Positions 1 through 11,112 of a stretch of 64,000 nt of DNA are shown here, piece after piece (the first letter of the stretch is position 1; each line of letters starts with the position of its first letter). The notes beneath the pieces are model-generated. The model searched no databases. It saw only the letters and a list, made by a program, of their open reading frames with translations, and was not told the DNA's origin. A program made the translations under genes and the position numbers. Source of the DNA: Durusdinium trenchii (lineage: Eukaryota > Sar > Dinophyceae > Suessiales > Symbiodiniaceae); contig CAXAMN010001270.1 of the NCBI GenBank assembly GCA_963970005.1, forward strand, positions 346,345 through 410,344. The letters run 5' to 3'.

Positions 1-114
1 AGGTTCCAAAATGAGCCGTTTCTAGGTTCCAAAATGAGCCGTGTACCTTCCTATGGAATAGAACCAGAAAGAAAAATAGACTTGTTTTCGAGGTCTTTTC
101 GCAACTTTCCTGAG

Positions 115-1108
115 GTTGGGCCCCAGCCTAGTGGGTCACTTCATCTCCTGGTGGCGCGGCACCGGCGCCGGTCCAGCCGACCCCTTGCTGCGGGACCGGT
201 GGCGCGTCGTGCGGAATTACCTGCTGCGGCAGCTGCGGAAGCTCCAGAGCCCGGCAGAGGACTTCGTGACTTGGGCGACGTTCAGGACGACTGGAAGAGT
301 GGAAGAGACTCCAAAGAACCAAAGATGCTTCAAACATGTAAGAATAAAGGAACACATCATGGTCCTGTCCTGTGTTTGTCATCCACATCTGGACCGCCGA
401 TGTTTCAAAAGCACCACAACACCAAAATAATTAGCACCCGAAACGAATTCGGTGATTGAGTTGTTTTTGTTTTCTGTGTCTGTGTGTGTTTTTTTAACCA
501 TTGATTTTCGCCTGTGAAACACCACGCGTGGCGAGAAACGTCACACCATGAGGTCTTGGCCATGTTGGACGCACGTCGCTGGAAGGGCTTGGAGCAGTTG
601 GAGCCCCTGGCCTCGGGCGCGAGCCAGGGGCTGCGGGACCAGCACCACGTCAGCGAACTGCTGGGCGACTTGAAGGAGTTGGCCTTAGGAGTCTTTCATT
701 GTCGCATGCCTGCGTGGGCACCTCGGAGAAGTTGGCTTGGAGAGGGAGTTAGGTGGTGGTAAGGCTTGTAAAGGGGGCTAGTAGGAAAAACTATGAGGGT
801 ATAAGCATTTGATGAGGCAATTAAGGCTAAATAAGGCTATAGGGATGTGTTATTTGTCGGCTGCTCTGGGTCACTACGCTTGGTCCAGGAGGTAGTTGAA
901 CATGCTTGAACCTATTTGAACCTTCTGCCACCTTCTTCAGGCCTACAGAGTCTTGGGCAGAGCTATTGAGAAGATCGAGCGCGAGAAGCTCCGATTCTTC
1001 TTGGAATGTGCCGAGGAGGTCTTGGGCTTGTTGCGGGACCACACTGACTGGGGCGCTGGAGCCCCACCAAAGCGCATCTTGTTCAACAAGGACCGGGTCG
1101 ACGAGTAG
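115..1108 (+). CDS. Unidentified protein, last three visible exons
   Basis: Three + strand segments have GC-rich third positions and dinoflagellate-type borders. The first, about 115-285, starts after TGAG|G and contains RDRWRVVRNYLLRQ. The second, about 553-685, starts after ATGAG|G and contains DARRWKGLEQLEP. The third, 941-1108, starts after TTCAG|G, is helical and charged (GRAIEKIEREKLRFF) and ends FNKDRVDE followed by TAG at 1106-1108. The start of the gene lies left of the window or was not found. I do not recognise the family; the third exon looks amphipathic-helical and intracellular. Phases of exons one and two do not join cleanly with the borders given, so an extra small exon or a different border is likely. 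The LINE copy downstream sits about 80 bp after the stop and does not interrupt this gene. Confidence 0.5.
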
Positions 1109-1190
1109 TGGGGCATGGCCTGGCAATGGCGTGTTGGAACTGCATTGTAAAGAGGATGCACTGTGGTTGAAGCACGTTGAAATGCCAGCT

Positions 1191-1209
1191 CAGCCGATTC
1201 CACCTGTTC
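1191..1209. repeat. Target-site duplication, left copy (LINE)
   Basis: This 19-bp sequence is identical to 3776-3794 and borders the 3' end of the - strand LINE. Length 19 fits LINE target-primed insertion. Confidence 0.85.
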
Positions 1210-3775
1210 CATCTCTCCACCAGGGTTTTTCCCCGGTAAGCCGGTGACACTCTGATCACCTAGCTGAAAACATGAATTACGTGAGAGCGAACCAACACAA
1301 AGAAAGCGACACGTCCACGAAAACATTGCTGCGTCAAAAGCACAGATCCAGTTCAAACTTCCAGGCATTGAGATTCTGGCCACACCCCATGGAAATGATG
1401 GCCGCAAAAGAATTGAGATCCTGATTAGTCAAGTAAACACGGGCCCCCATCACCGAGCCCTTAGGCAACGCATGCCCGCACTTGTGTGCCCATGTTGCAT
1501 TGTGAACACCAGGGAGGAGAGTCTGTTCCTCACAGGAAAACACCAAAGTACAACTTTGAGGATGTCAACAAAGGTCGCAATATCAGGTTGAATCTTCTCC
1601 AACGGTGACTTGCAGCGTACAAAAAGCAAAGCAATTTCCACATAACTCGTAGATAGCTCAGCAGAAACACGCCAAGACAGGCCTTGAAGGAAGTTAATCA
1701 ACGTGTGCGCGTCAGCGACGGAAAATTTCGTCATTAGCTTGGCAGAGATGCTGTCTGAAGATGAAGGCACCCACTCAAAATCCGCTCGAACAGAATCCCA
1801 CAACCAAGTAGAAAAACGTCGTCGAAACACTTCAGCTTCATCATCGTGCTCAAGTTCAGCAATGGTTTCGTATTGAGGCTTCAAAGGAACAATGTCTCCA
1901 ATGGTCTGGTTCAACCTAGCCAATGCGATTTGCCGAACAAAAGCTTCGTGATGCAACAGCGCAAAAAGTTTTGGGTCAATCGGAAGCAAAGAAGCAGCAC
2001 ATTCGGAGGCTAGCTTATCAGCAATGCGGTTGCAAATAATATCTTCACGCCGAAAACCAACCTGCTCCGCAACAGCATCGGAAATGGCCTCAATAGGCAG
2101 ATCATCACACGTGTGAGCTCGCATCCACTTGAGCTCAATAGGATTTGCACATAAAAGTGAACGCGCAGCCCACAGGCGGAAAAGAACAATCCACCATTGG
2201 CTATGAGACCACTCCCGTCCGATAGCTTGGTTTTTGCACATATCGTGAAAAAGCTGAACAACTGTAAGAGAGTCAGTCGTGATGCACACTGGTCCTTGGG
2301 ACAAGGCGACGGCTTTAACAATGGCAAACAATTCTGTGGCATAAGAGGTCAAATGGATGTGGTCGACACGTCCAACAAAAACCGTATTCAGGTCGGAATC
2401 AACAATCGCACAAGCACCCGTTGTGATCCAGAAATGGTTTTGGAAGAACACAGAACCATCCGTCCATAAAGGCCGCCGGTTTTTGGCAGCATCAAAACCG
2501 AGAGTCTCATCGATTGAGAGAGTTTGCCAACACATGCGAAAGTTGCACAAAGCTACAGGGTGCTCTGTGATCCCAAAAAGAGAAAAGTTGGGGCCAAGGT
2601 CATGTGAGGGAGCTCTACGAAGCTCGTGTGGGGCTTCCGAGCACTCAAGAACGATATGGCGCAACGACTCTTTGGAAAACCCACAAAACCTGCATGATGG
2701 GTCATCTGTGAACCCCACGGCAGCTCTTCTATCATTGGTTATTGTGCACCCAACTAGTTGGGATTCATAATGGGGGCACAAGGACACCTTGGAGTTACGG
2801 GGGGGCTTGTACTTATGGTAGAAGGCAGTGGACAGGTGGTAGTCCAATAAGCCAACAGGTTTAGCAACATCTTTCCGGGCTTTGGCACCAGAAGCCTCGT
2901 AACATGCCTGGCGGCCCATAGTACACAGGAAAGGTCTCAGATCCCGGGGTGTGACATCCAAGATCTCAAATCTTTGTTGTGCAATTCCTACTTGCATGGA
3001 AGGAAACAACCGCAAATGAAACACTTCCAGGGCACTCGAGACATGATATAACAAAGATTGCTTATGCTGGATACACCTCGAAAAGACATTCTGCAGCTTG
3101 GCCAAGATCGTCGGATCGTGATGTACGAATCGCCAGAAATTCCGGACAGCCGTGTAGGCCCTCGCAATCCTAGGCTCAACTAAGCAAGGCTGTGACAAAA
3201 AGCAAAACACCAACATTTTGGACCTCCAATGTGGTCGGTTTTGCCATAACACCGTTGCAATGTCGGTTTGAAGATCGCTTAAGACCTTTTTGGGGATGTC
3301 AGAAATATCGGCAGCATACGTACACTGTGGGATAACTTTTTGATGCAATAAGCTCAGCTTTAATTTTTCGTGGCAAAGGAAGGGCACCAATGTTTCGGAT
3401 ATCAGTTCTAATCTTAGCCACTTTTTTCTCACTAAACAAGAAAGCATCTTTGCATCTTTAGTGGACGTATAAATCTTTGTACCTAAGGCATCGAACTCGC
3501 ATGCCACTGGAATCAGGGGGAAGATTTTCTTGGCAATTTTCCGAGCGCTCGATGATGTAGCCCACAGTGTGCTCTTAGCGGCATTGAGTTTTTGACCAAT
3601 GAGCTGGTTCCACAACTCCGTGGCATCAAATGCATGGCGAAGGTTTTGGATGTGGTCAATATGAGCCCAAATATACGCGTCGTCAATGAAGACCTTACAC
3701 ACCACATTAGGAATCAATTTGATGAACCTCACCCAAACTGCCATGTACGTGTTGATGGCAAGCAAAGACAAGCTA
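1210..3775 (-). mobile_element. 5'-truncated LINE retrotransposon copy
   Basis: A - strand element is bounded by a perfect 19-bp direct repeat starting CAGCCGATTCC (1191-1209 and 3776-3794), read as a target-site duplication. Only the 3' portion of the element is present: the end of the reverse transcriptase, a CCHC-like knuckle, an RNase H domain and about 240 bp of 3' untranslated sequence. Truncation inside RT is what incomplete target-primed reverse transcription gives. No poly(A) or simple repeat is seen at the 3' end (position 1210), so this lineage may recognise a specific 3' tail. It inserted between the stop of the upstream gene and the exons of the fucosyltransferase-like gene, in intergenic or intron DNA. 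Confidence 0.85.
1450..3775 (-). pseudogene. LINE ORF2 fragment: RT C-terminus, zinc knuckle, RNase H
   Basis: This open frame encodes about 775 residues of element-derived protein and is uninterrupted, so the copy is young or selected. Reading from 3775 downwards, VFIDDAYIW matches the RT catalytic Y/F-x-DD motif with an Ile. A long thumb-like region follows. CRFCGFSKESLRHIVLEC fits a C-x2-C-x8-H-x4-C knuckle. An RNase H domain then shows acidic residues in order: LWTDGS, YATELFAIV, CITTDSL and NRIADKLAS. The N-terminal RT fingers, palm and any endonuclease are missing. The open frame continues about 30 codons upstream to 3864 into flanking host DNA, and those residues are not part of the element. 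The product cannot retrotranspose alone. Confidence 0.85.
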
Positions 3776-3794
3776 CAGCCGATTCCACCTGTTC
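3776..3794. repeat. Target-site duplication, right copy (LINE)
   Basis: This is an identical copy of 1191-1209. It marks the 5' truncation point of the LINE. Confidence 0.85.
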
Positions 3795-3867
3795 TGTTCT
3801 GATTCGGCAGCTGTGCCCCACATCTACCACTCCTGGACGACGAAAAAACCATGCCCCATCCCACCAG

Positions 3868-5382
3868 GACGAAGCTCGCAAAGCCCCTGCGGCCATTCTT
3901 CGTACCTTGGGTGAACTCAGCGATCTGGCAGAAGCTCAGGAAGTCCGTGTGACCACCGTGGACAACGGTTTCTTCGCGAATTGGCTGCAGGTCTTGGATG
4001 CGGCCTTTTTCAAGGACGAAACCGCCTCGCTGGAACCGGAGTCTTGGAAAGCTTGAGAATGTTATTGCGTTTTTTGGTTTCTTGCTGGGATTCCGACTAT
4101 GGTGGTGTCCAAAGAATGAAAGGAATCATGTTAGACAAAACCTACGAAGAAGACTTGGACATGAAAAGTGTTTGAAATATAAGTTTCAAACGCTTTCCTT
4201 TGATGTTTTGATACGGATCTGAGAGTAGATCTGAGGATTGGGTCGTCACTGGCCAGGAGCGCGAGTTCAACTATGGCTCCCCGGGCACCGACGTCTTCCA
4301 CGGCCTCTTCCAAGACCTTGGATCGCGCAGCTCTCCCAAGCCGAGCCATCCGAGCGCTCCAGCCACGTCCGCCCAGACCACTCCTGGCGCTGTGACGCAT
4401 CGCTTCGATGTGACGCATCGCTTCAACTTTTTGCTCATCAACGTCTTCCGCGGCCACTTCCTCCGCGGCGCTCCGGCCGCGGCCGCGCGCCGCCGGTCGC
4501 GCTACGCGGAGGTCGCGCGGCGCACCTTCCGGCCGCGGCCAGAGCTGCTGGCGCGGCGCGACGCGGTGCTGGCGCGCAGAGCTCCAGGAGCTCCGCTGAT
4601 TGGCGTCCACAAGCGGGTGGACAACCCGGGCACTGCCCGGATGCAGCTGGAGCAACGCATGCTTCAAACCGAGTCGTACATCGCAGCGGTGCAACAGGTG
4701 CTGGAGAACGTCAAACAGTCATAAACCGTCTATTCATGTCAGTGTCTCCCCACAAAACACTGATCAAAAAGTACAGGAGTTATAAGATGTTATAAGGCCG
4801 GATGTGTTTTTTTGGGGGCAAGACCGATGATGTGTCTTGGTAACTCAGGTCTCTTCCGATAATCTCACTTTTTGGTCATTCTTTGAGAATTCTATTGGAT
4901 TGGATCTAGCTCTTTGATGTTAACCTCTTTACCCATGGACGCCCCCTCATTGGGCGGCGCACGCCCGCCCTTCCTCGCACCAGGTGATGTCGCAATATGC
5001 GACGTCCAACGGCGGCTGCGAGCCGATGGTCCTGTTGGCCAGCGACGATGACCAGGCCGTGGCGGCCTTCCAGGACTCCTTCGGTGATCGACTTCTGTGT
5101 CGTGAAGCGGTCAAGAGGAGCCAGGGTGGCATCAATGAACGAAAGCTTCCACGTGAGGTGCATGGACAAGAAGAGAGGTTGAGCCTGGAAGATGCTCAGG
5201 ATTGTTTGATTGATGCACTGTTGCTGGCTGAATGCGATGCATTTGTCCATGCGGACTCCAACTTGACCATTGCAGTTGGCATCATGAATCCTCATTCCTC
5301 AGCCTTTCACGTGCGTGATCTCGTCGATGGCTCTGAAGCGGGAGTTTGGCCTGGCTATAAGCGCTGCGGCCTGCCGTTCTGA
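3868..5382 (+). CDS. Fucosyltransferase-like protein (NodZ/FUT8 type), four exons
   Basis: Exons read as follows. About 3868-4053 follows CACCAG|G and contains NGFFANWLQVLDAAFF. The next starts at 4236 after CTGAG|G with DWVVTGQEREFNYGSPGTD. A third coding stretch ends at 4697 and includes PLIGVHKRVDNPGT. The last, 4984-5382, contains MVLLASDDDQAV and DCLIDALLLAECDAFVHADS and ends at TGA 5380-5382. The order GFF..LQVLD, W-x-x-x-G..FNYG, IGVH-R, LASDD and D-LLL-CD-x-x-H-DSN is that of GT-B fucosyltransferases of the NodZ/FUT8 kind, which use GDP-fucose. The donor at 4698 is GT. The ORF is open from 4236 to 4697, so an intron in between is possible but not required. The N-terminus is not found. 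A signal anchor and Golgi location are expected from the family, not seen. The assignment to this superfamily is from memory of motifs. Confidence 0.6.
4392..4427 (+). repeat. 18-bp tandem duplication
   Basis: Two adjacent 18-bp copies (4392-4409 and 4410-4427) are identical in their first 15 bases. They lie in a stretch that is either a variable loop of the fucosyltransferase-like protein or a short intron, and both readings stay in frame. Confidence 0.8.
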
Positions 5383-5722
5383 CCGGAAAACCGGAGCTGT
5401 TGCGAACTTCCGGGCAGAGGTTCTAGAATCCCTTCCCCTAATTAGCATCATGAGAATCATTCTGTGGTATACACTCAGAGTAACGCCATCAATCAAACGG
5501 CAGTAGAACACCAGAAGAAGTGGTAAGTGGTACTGGTAGAGCCCTTTGAGTGGATCAATTCCAGGGTTTCGTGAACCCCATCAGGCCCTTGATCAGAATG
5601 CAGATCGCAGAAGTGCTGCAACTAGCCCTGTGACTGTGTCAGGTCTATAGGCCTGACTTGGGCTATTGGTGCCTTGGCGCGATGCCGCGGAACATCATGG
5701 AACTGTGTTCTTGGCATTCAGA

Positions 5723-5829
5723 CTCTAGAGTTGAGGTCGCCTGAGTAGGTAGAGCCTGAAGGCCATGAAAACAATAATTCCCAACAGAGCTACAGAGCCT
5801 ACCCAGGTTAGGCAATCTCAACTCTAGAG
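5723..5829. repeat. 107-bp imperfect inverted repeat (MITE-like)
   Basis: Both ends carry CTCTAGAGTTGAG in inverted orientation (13 of 13), followed by partly conserved arms (GCCT at matching positions) around a central loop. No clear target duplication is seen. This may be a small MITE or a transcribed hairpin. The 340 bp between the fucosyltransferase stop and this hairpin hold no gene that I can see. Confidence 0.5.
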
Positions 5830-5986
5830 GTTTGCACGTCGACTTTCCTTAATCCCTTTGCTTCGAGCGATTTTTGAGGTGCACAGGTCACTAAACATCA
5901 ATGAAATGTGTGCCTCATGGAGCATGGTGGACACAGGTCGGTCCCACCCGCTAGCCACCGCCATTCCCTTCAGTTGCTGGCGTCCA

Positions 5987-6188
5987 GCATGGTTTTTCGT
6001 TTGGGTGAACATCAGTCCCACGGCACGGATGTGGACAGCGGCCGGAAGGCGGACGGACACGGAGACGAGGACACGGACGGCGGCCCTAACGACGTGGCCC
6101 GCCCGGCCCAGGGTGGTGCCCATCTTGTCGGTCAAGGTGGACGGCCTCGAGCTGGACATGTGCAAAGCCTCTTGGCCGACGGTCGACG
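5987..6188 (+). CDS. Poly(A) polymerase-like nucleotidyltransferase, two core exons
   Basis: Two short exons match the catalytic core of canonical poly(A) polymerase. The first, about 5987-6032, begins after CCAG and reads VFRLGEHQSHGTDVD, like the family G-S-x-R-L-G-V-H-x-x-G-x-DID segment that holds the first two metal-binding Asp. The second, 6112-6188, starts after CCCAG|G, reads VPILSVKVDGLELDM, like VPVIK-x-x-DG-x-EID with the third catalytic Asp, and ends at a GTGAGA donor. They are in different frames, consistent with an intron of about 80 bp. Other family exons (helix-rich central domain, RNA-binding domain) were not found nearby, so this may be a fragment or a pseudogene. Frame choice rests on motif resemblance only. 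Confidence 0.45.
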
Positions 6189-9100
6189 GTGAGACGTCGA
6201 GAGCGTGACAGTGTCGATGCAGCGTCGATCCAGACAGCGGTCAGAAGGAGAGACGGAAGGAGAGCATGTTCCAGACCTTGTTTGAGCATGTTCCAGATGG
6301 TACAATGGGACAGAGGAGATGTGAGGAGATGCACCATCTTCTTGACGCCTTGGAGCTCTTCCGTAGGCCCGTAGGCTTTGTTGGAACATGTTGGAAGTTC
6401 CTTGCACTGATGACCTGTGTCTCGGAAAGGCCACCCTGACATGCCAAAAATTCTTCCCGCACTCGGAACAAAGGTGGTGATGCCAGAGAACTGGCCTCCC
6501 AAATAAGATACGTGGCAAATCTATGCCAATGTGTGGATCAAGAACTGGCATGGACATATTTCAGCCATCCTATCAGGGTCACTGAGTGTTGTGATGCATG
6601 CATTGGAGTGCTCCCATCACAGACCTGAAGAGATGTCTTCAACGCCCACGTGGGAAGATGACCACCCTTGAAGAACGGACACTCCAACGCCCGGGGCGTT
6701 CGCCGCGGCGTCCGCCGGGGCGTCCACGCCGCCAGGATGGGACGTGCCGCGGGGTGGTGGACACTGGAACCTCCCACTTGGGCATCCCTGGGCCACATGA
6801 CAAGGTGCCACTTCTGGGCGTTCGCTTCGGGGCATCCGCGGGTGCCAATACGCGCCAATACGCCGAGCATGGGACCCATGAGATGGGCCATATCCATGAT
6901 GAGCCGGGGCATGTACATGTAGTGATAGGGCTGTGGGTGAAGACCTGGAGGTTCTTCTTTTGACCCTGTTAGGTTGACCATGTTGGGTAGTCTATTCATG
7001 TTTATTCTGTTCAACTAGAAATCCTGAAATCTCCTGTTTTTGACTGCATAGGTCTAGGTATGTACATATACCTGGGCCACCTAATCGGTGTCAGTGTAGT
7101 CCATTGGACACCATTGGATGGTCCTTGCATTCGTATAAATTGAATCTAATTGGATGTTTGTTCCACAAAAATTGATGCAATACAGCGCCCGATGTAGGAT
7201 GTCTTTGGAAGATGCCTTGCAGGTGCACTTGCCGCAAGTGTGAGAAGAAATGCTTGGACCTCTATAGAGCCCATTCCAGTGAGATGTGGTAGGAAAGGCC
7301 CTTCAACCAAGGTGATGTGGCCAGGGTGGTACAGGCGTTTTTCCCAACGGCCCAGCCTGAAAGGAACTGGGGAAGATGCTGAAAGTTGACGCTGGGGACT
7401 TGCTCGACTGTCGGTTGGCTCAAAGTCCCAAACTGGATCCTGGGCTCAACACCTCGCGCGGCGCGTGGCACGTGGCGCGCCACGCGTTGTGGCATTGTGC
7501 CGCGCCACGCGCCACTCACGCGGTTTGGCTGGGTAAGGGCACATGTGGCAGGGAGACATGAGCCAAAAGGTGTTTGTTGAGGTGTGATTGTGGTAAATGC
7601 AATTGCCTGGCCTCCTTCTCTTTGTTCGCTTATGGCTTCTGAGGGCTCCATTCCACACCCAAGGCCACAAGGCCACATCAAGACGAGCTTATATAAAGGC
7701 GAAATCTTTGACTCGGCTCGTGATCATCGTGATCATCGTGCTCCCTGCTCCCTCAGGAAATCGAGTTGCCGGGCAAGACCATTGAACTGTTCGCATCCAG
7801 CCGCTCGGTCCAGTCCACTTGCTCCTCCGTTTCGTCGAGACGCCGCGGAGCTCGCGTCCTCCGTTTCGATCGAGCTCGGGGTGGTGTGGTTGCCGGGATG
7901 GCACGGACGGTGGGTTTTGTGGGGGAGATGCGGGAGATGCTGACAGGTAGGGATAACAAAAAGGCCTTTCAATTGGAGATCGGCATGGAACTGAGATTCA
8001 GACAAAGAATCGGTCCCTAAGCTGCCAACACTTCTGGCAGCACCAAATGTTCCCAAAGACTCATTTTTAATAGAGTGCGGTTACACATGCATAGATCTCC
8101 AACTCATTCCAATTCTGTAGTTTTTGCATGTCAAAAAGGCTTGGTTCATTTCTTGGCAAAGCAGAACAGCGTGTCGCCTCCAGGCTACATGCGACGGCTG
8201 CCGTTGAGGGAGGGAGTCTCAGTGAGCTCGGAGAAAGGAGCTCAGCTGCGTCGCCGCCGTCGTTGTCGTCTCGCCTTGCGAAGTGTCTCCGTTCGGACGC
8301 GGAGTTTGGTGGTGGGGAGAATCCGTAGAGAGCTCCGCGGTCATGGGGGAGAGAGACCCGCTTTGTTTTACAATCGGAACGAACGTAACAAAGGGCAGAA
8401 GCCACGAGTAAGTAGCCAAGGGCATCGCTACCAGGAACAAGTGCATCGCTATTAAGTGGATAATTTGCGACTATATAGGAGACTGCAAAGAATCAACACA
8501 TCAGAAGACCTGGGTGTGTTGTTGGGGCGCCACTGTTATGGGTTTTGCCAGGCCTGGGTGGAACGAGTATTTTCTCTTTTTCCTCGCTAGTAGGTTGGAG
8601 GCCATCGCTACTACAGTAGATGGACCAAATATTCAAACCCCTGAATCAATAACTATCATCAACCGACCCCCAAAGGTCAATGTTGAGCAAGAGTTGATTG
8701 AATTTCTGTTCCCAGGGTTTGATTTGTTTCGTCCATTCGCAAAGACACTCTTGCAAGATCTCAAACATTGAGCTTTGGGGTGGAGGGGGTCCACGTGGTT
8801 GGAAGAGATTGAATATTTCGTCCAATATTTCGGGTAGCTTGTCCTTTTCTCTTTTTTCTCCTTATCCTTCTTCCTTTTAAAGAATCCTTTTAGTCAGTCT
8901 TTCTCAATTTTTCTCATCTTTCACCACCATTTGGTGGGTTCAGCTCTCCTCGTGGCCCGGAGGTCCACCCCTTGCCGGTCTGGTTTCTAGATCTTCATCT
9001 AGCAATATGCAATGAGGCGCTGAAATTTGCTTGATTGGTAGCTAGATTGGTGATTGGCCAGATCGCTAGGAGTGACACTGGACGAGAATGACAAGAAGAA

Positions 9101-9290
9101 GGGCAAGAGGAAGGAGGAGGCCGATTCCCTGGTCCAATCCGGGATGCCAGCATTTCGATGGAGTTTTCACATGTGTTCACCATATGTAGGGCTGGGAGTG
9201 GCGCATGCACGGGGGGTCACCGAAGTGGTTGGTTTTTCTCGATCTTGCCGTGATTTGCTGATGTTTTGGGACGTCTGGAGGAGTCACTCG
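6189..9290. other. Gene-poor region with short repeats
   Basis: I see no supported gene here. The stretch holds a GC-rich repeat of GCGTCCGCC-like units near 6690-6735, a strongly self-complementary GTGGC/GCCAC cluster at about 7450-7520, and two degenerate members of the dispersed CTAGTAG repeat family (about 8403-8456 and 8586-8617). Frames such as 7766-8020 and 9054-9140 (lysine-rich) are open, but both strands are, and no splice borders decide them. Confidence 0.5.
8403..8456 (-). repeat. CTAGTAG-family repeat, degenerate
   Basis: It contains AAGGGCATCGCTACCAGG and AACAAGTGCATCGCTATT, the reverse complement of the family units. Confidence 0.6.
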
Positions 9291-9295
9291 TCCTC

Positions 9296-9415
9296 ATGTC
9301 ACTCTCACCGGCGCCCACCTCAGAACTGCAGACCCCCATGCCTACCTGCCGTGAGGCGCGCTTCGAGCGGCCGGGCTATGTGAAGCTGGAGATGGGCGCC
9401 AGCCGCGAGGAGATG
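9296..9415 (+). CDS. Unidentified protein, probable first exon
   Basis: This exon opens with ATG at 9296 and runs MSLSPAPTSELQTP, then RFERPGYVKLEMGASREEMK, with GC-rich third positions. It probably ends near 9415. There is no recognisable domain. It may belong with the coding-like stretch at 9749-9935, but the join is not shown. Confidence 0.4.
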
Positions 9416-9566
9416 AAATGTATGAGGCGCGTTGGTCGCGGACGTTTTCTGCACTTCGCTGTTGGCGGGTGAGAAGGCAGAATGGAACAAACAAGCCGCA
9501 AGCCTCGCACTGTGTGCACCAAAAAAGAAGTATCCAGTATCCCTGTGTGTGTGGATGCTGTTTGCA

Positions 9567-9584
9567 TATATATATATATATGCA
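9567..9584. repeat. (TA)n microsatellite
   Basis: An 18-bp self-complementary run reading GCATATATATATATATGC-like sequence, probably intronic. Confidence 0.9.
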
Positions 9585-9748
9585 TTTGTGCACGTATGCA
9601 TACATATGCGAGACAAAGAACAAGTCCATGGCAAGGTACTCTCCGTACTGGATTGCCCCATATGGCTCTACATTCCATCTCATTCCTTGCAACTCCGCAA
9701 CTCCCTTTTTTGTGGTGAAACCGCGACTCGTTGACCTCGGTCATACAG

Positions 9749-9935
9749 CCCCAGCGCTTGCTTGGTGACTTGATCCCGGTCGCCGGCGCCGACCGGGCCA
9801 GGCCTGACCTGGCGGTGCAATGTCCCCCAGAGGCCGCGAATCGGAGGGACGACATCTATGGTGACCAGTTCCACGTCCACACGCGTGGCGACTGGGTCGG
9901 AACACCTGCAACGGTCTCTTCGAAGACGGCGGGGC
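9749..9935 (+). CDS. Unidentified exon
   Basis: An open + frame with a strong G/C bias at third positions contains QRLLGDLIPVAGADRARP and RRDDIYGDQFHVHTRGDW. The opposite strand is also open, so the strand is inferred from codon bias and acidic/aromatic composition. It may join the exon at 9296 upstream. No family is recognised. Confidence 0.35.
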
Positions 9936-10676
9936 CGTGGGCAGGGTTGGCCGTTGGGTGGGTGGTCGGAGGGTGTCAAAAACACGGTCGATGTGATGTG
10001 ATGTTCCTGATGAGGTCCGGCTTGGTGCAAGCGGACGAATGAGTCGATCTGTAGAGGTGTTTTTTAAATACCTGGACCCTCCAAAGCACCTTAGAAAATG
10101 GGACATGACCCCATAAAAAACAGGTACTTACTTGTAAAGCCTTGTACCCATTTTCCAAGGTACTTAGAGACTCCAGGTGGATGTTTTGGGATGGTTTTTA
10201 GGGTCATGACAGGTTCCATGTTGATGCTTAGTTCATGCCGTTCATGTCGATGAATTTGGCAGGATGTTGGTTGGCACTCGCCATCCGCTTGGAAGGTTTT
10301 GCGCGCCACCTGCAAAAAGGAAAGGCGTTGAGTCGCCACTTCCTTTTGTGGGATGGAAACTTTTGTGCGTCACTTCCCACAGTTTGATGGGGGAACTGAC
10401 GGGGCCCGTCTCACCATCATGAACCCAATGATTCACGGTCCGCTGTGTTCCAGGCTGGGCAAGTCCCAAAAAAAACCAAGCACTATAGTACTAGTCACCG
10501 ACCGCTGCCAAAACCCAGCGAACCTCTGGCAACCGCTGTCGATGCCTAAGGCGAGGAGATCTGCGTGAACCGCACCGACTTGCCAGGCACGTCCGAAGCG
10601 GAAGCTAGGCGGAAGCTCATTGGAGGCGGAGGTTGAGAGTCCTGCTTGAAGGAATCTTTCTTACAGGAATCAGAAA

Positions 10677-10683
10677 AAAAGAT

Positions 10684-10714
<31 letters not shown>

Positions 10715-10765
10715 TATATATATATATAGAGATAGAGATAGAGACAGAGGAGAGGAGAGGAGAAT
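10677..10765. repeat. (GA)n, (TA)n and GAGATA microsatellite tract
   Basis: Consecutive GA-, AT- and GATA-type runs. The reading frames across it are low-complexity artefacts. Confidence 0.9.
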
Positions 10766-10839
10766 CCAGGAAATGCATGGCAGATGTTGCTTCTTCCATC
10801 AGACTACGCACGCGTCGTCCACGTACCCGTGTGTTTCAG

Positions 10840-11057
10840 GTAGTCTGAAGGCCCGACGGATCTTCCGGATCTCCCGGATATCCGTTCCCACGGAGCCAGG
10901 CGGTTGGGGTATGAACTTGGCCTTCTATTGTCCTGAGCCTTACGTCGCCGAGAAGGAAGGCACCGCCGAAGCAGGACAGATGGCGGACGACGGAGACGAT
11001 GGAGAAGGAATGATAAGGGATGATGGGGATGAAAAAAAGAATCAGGGCAAAGTGTGA
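10840..11057 (+). CDS. Unidentified protein, C-terminal exon with acidic tail
   Basis: The exon starts after TTTCAG|G at 10839/10840 and runs to TGA at 11055-11057. It reads SLKARRIFRISRISV, then WGMNLAFYCPEPYV, and ends in an acidic-basic tail (MADDGDDGEGMIRDDGD) with several Lys. Codon use and the acceptor support the + strand. No domain is recognised; the tail looks disordered. Confidence 0.45.
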
Positions 11058-11112
11058 GGATGAGTGGTTCTTCAATGTTCCTTACATCTTCTGCGCCGCC
11101 GCTATGATGATA

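Noticed and set aside
3776..3864. Upstream 30 codons of the LINE frame
   Set aside because: They lie outside the target-site duplication and belong to flanking DNA.
9376..9855. Long - strand frame through the TA microsatellite
   Set aside because: Low-complexity Tyr/Ile run with no splice borders.
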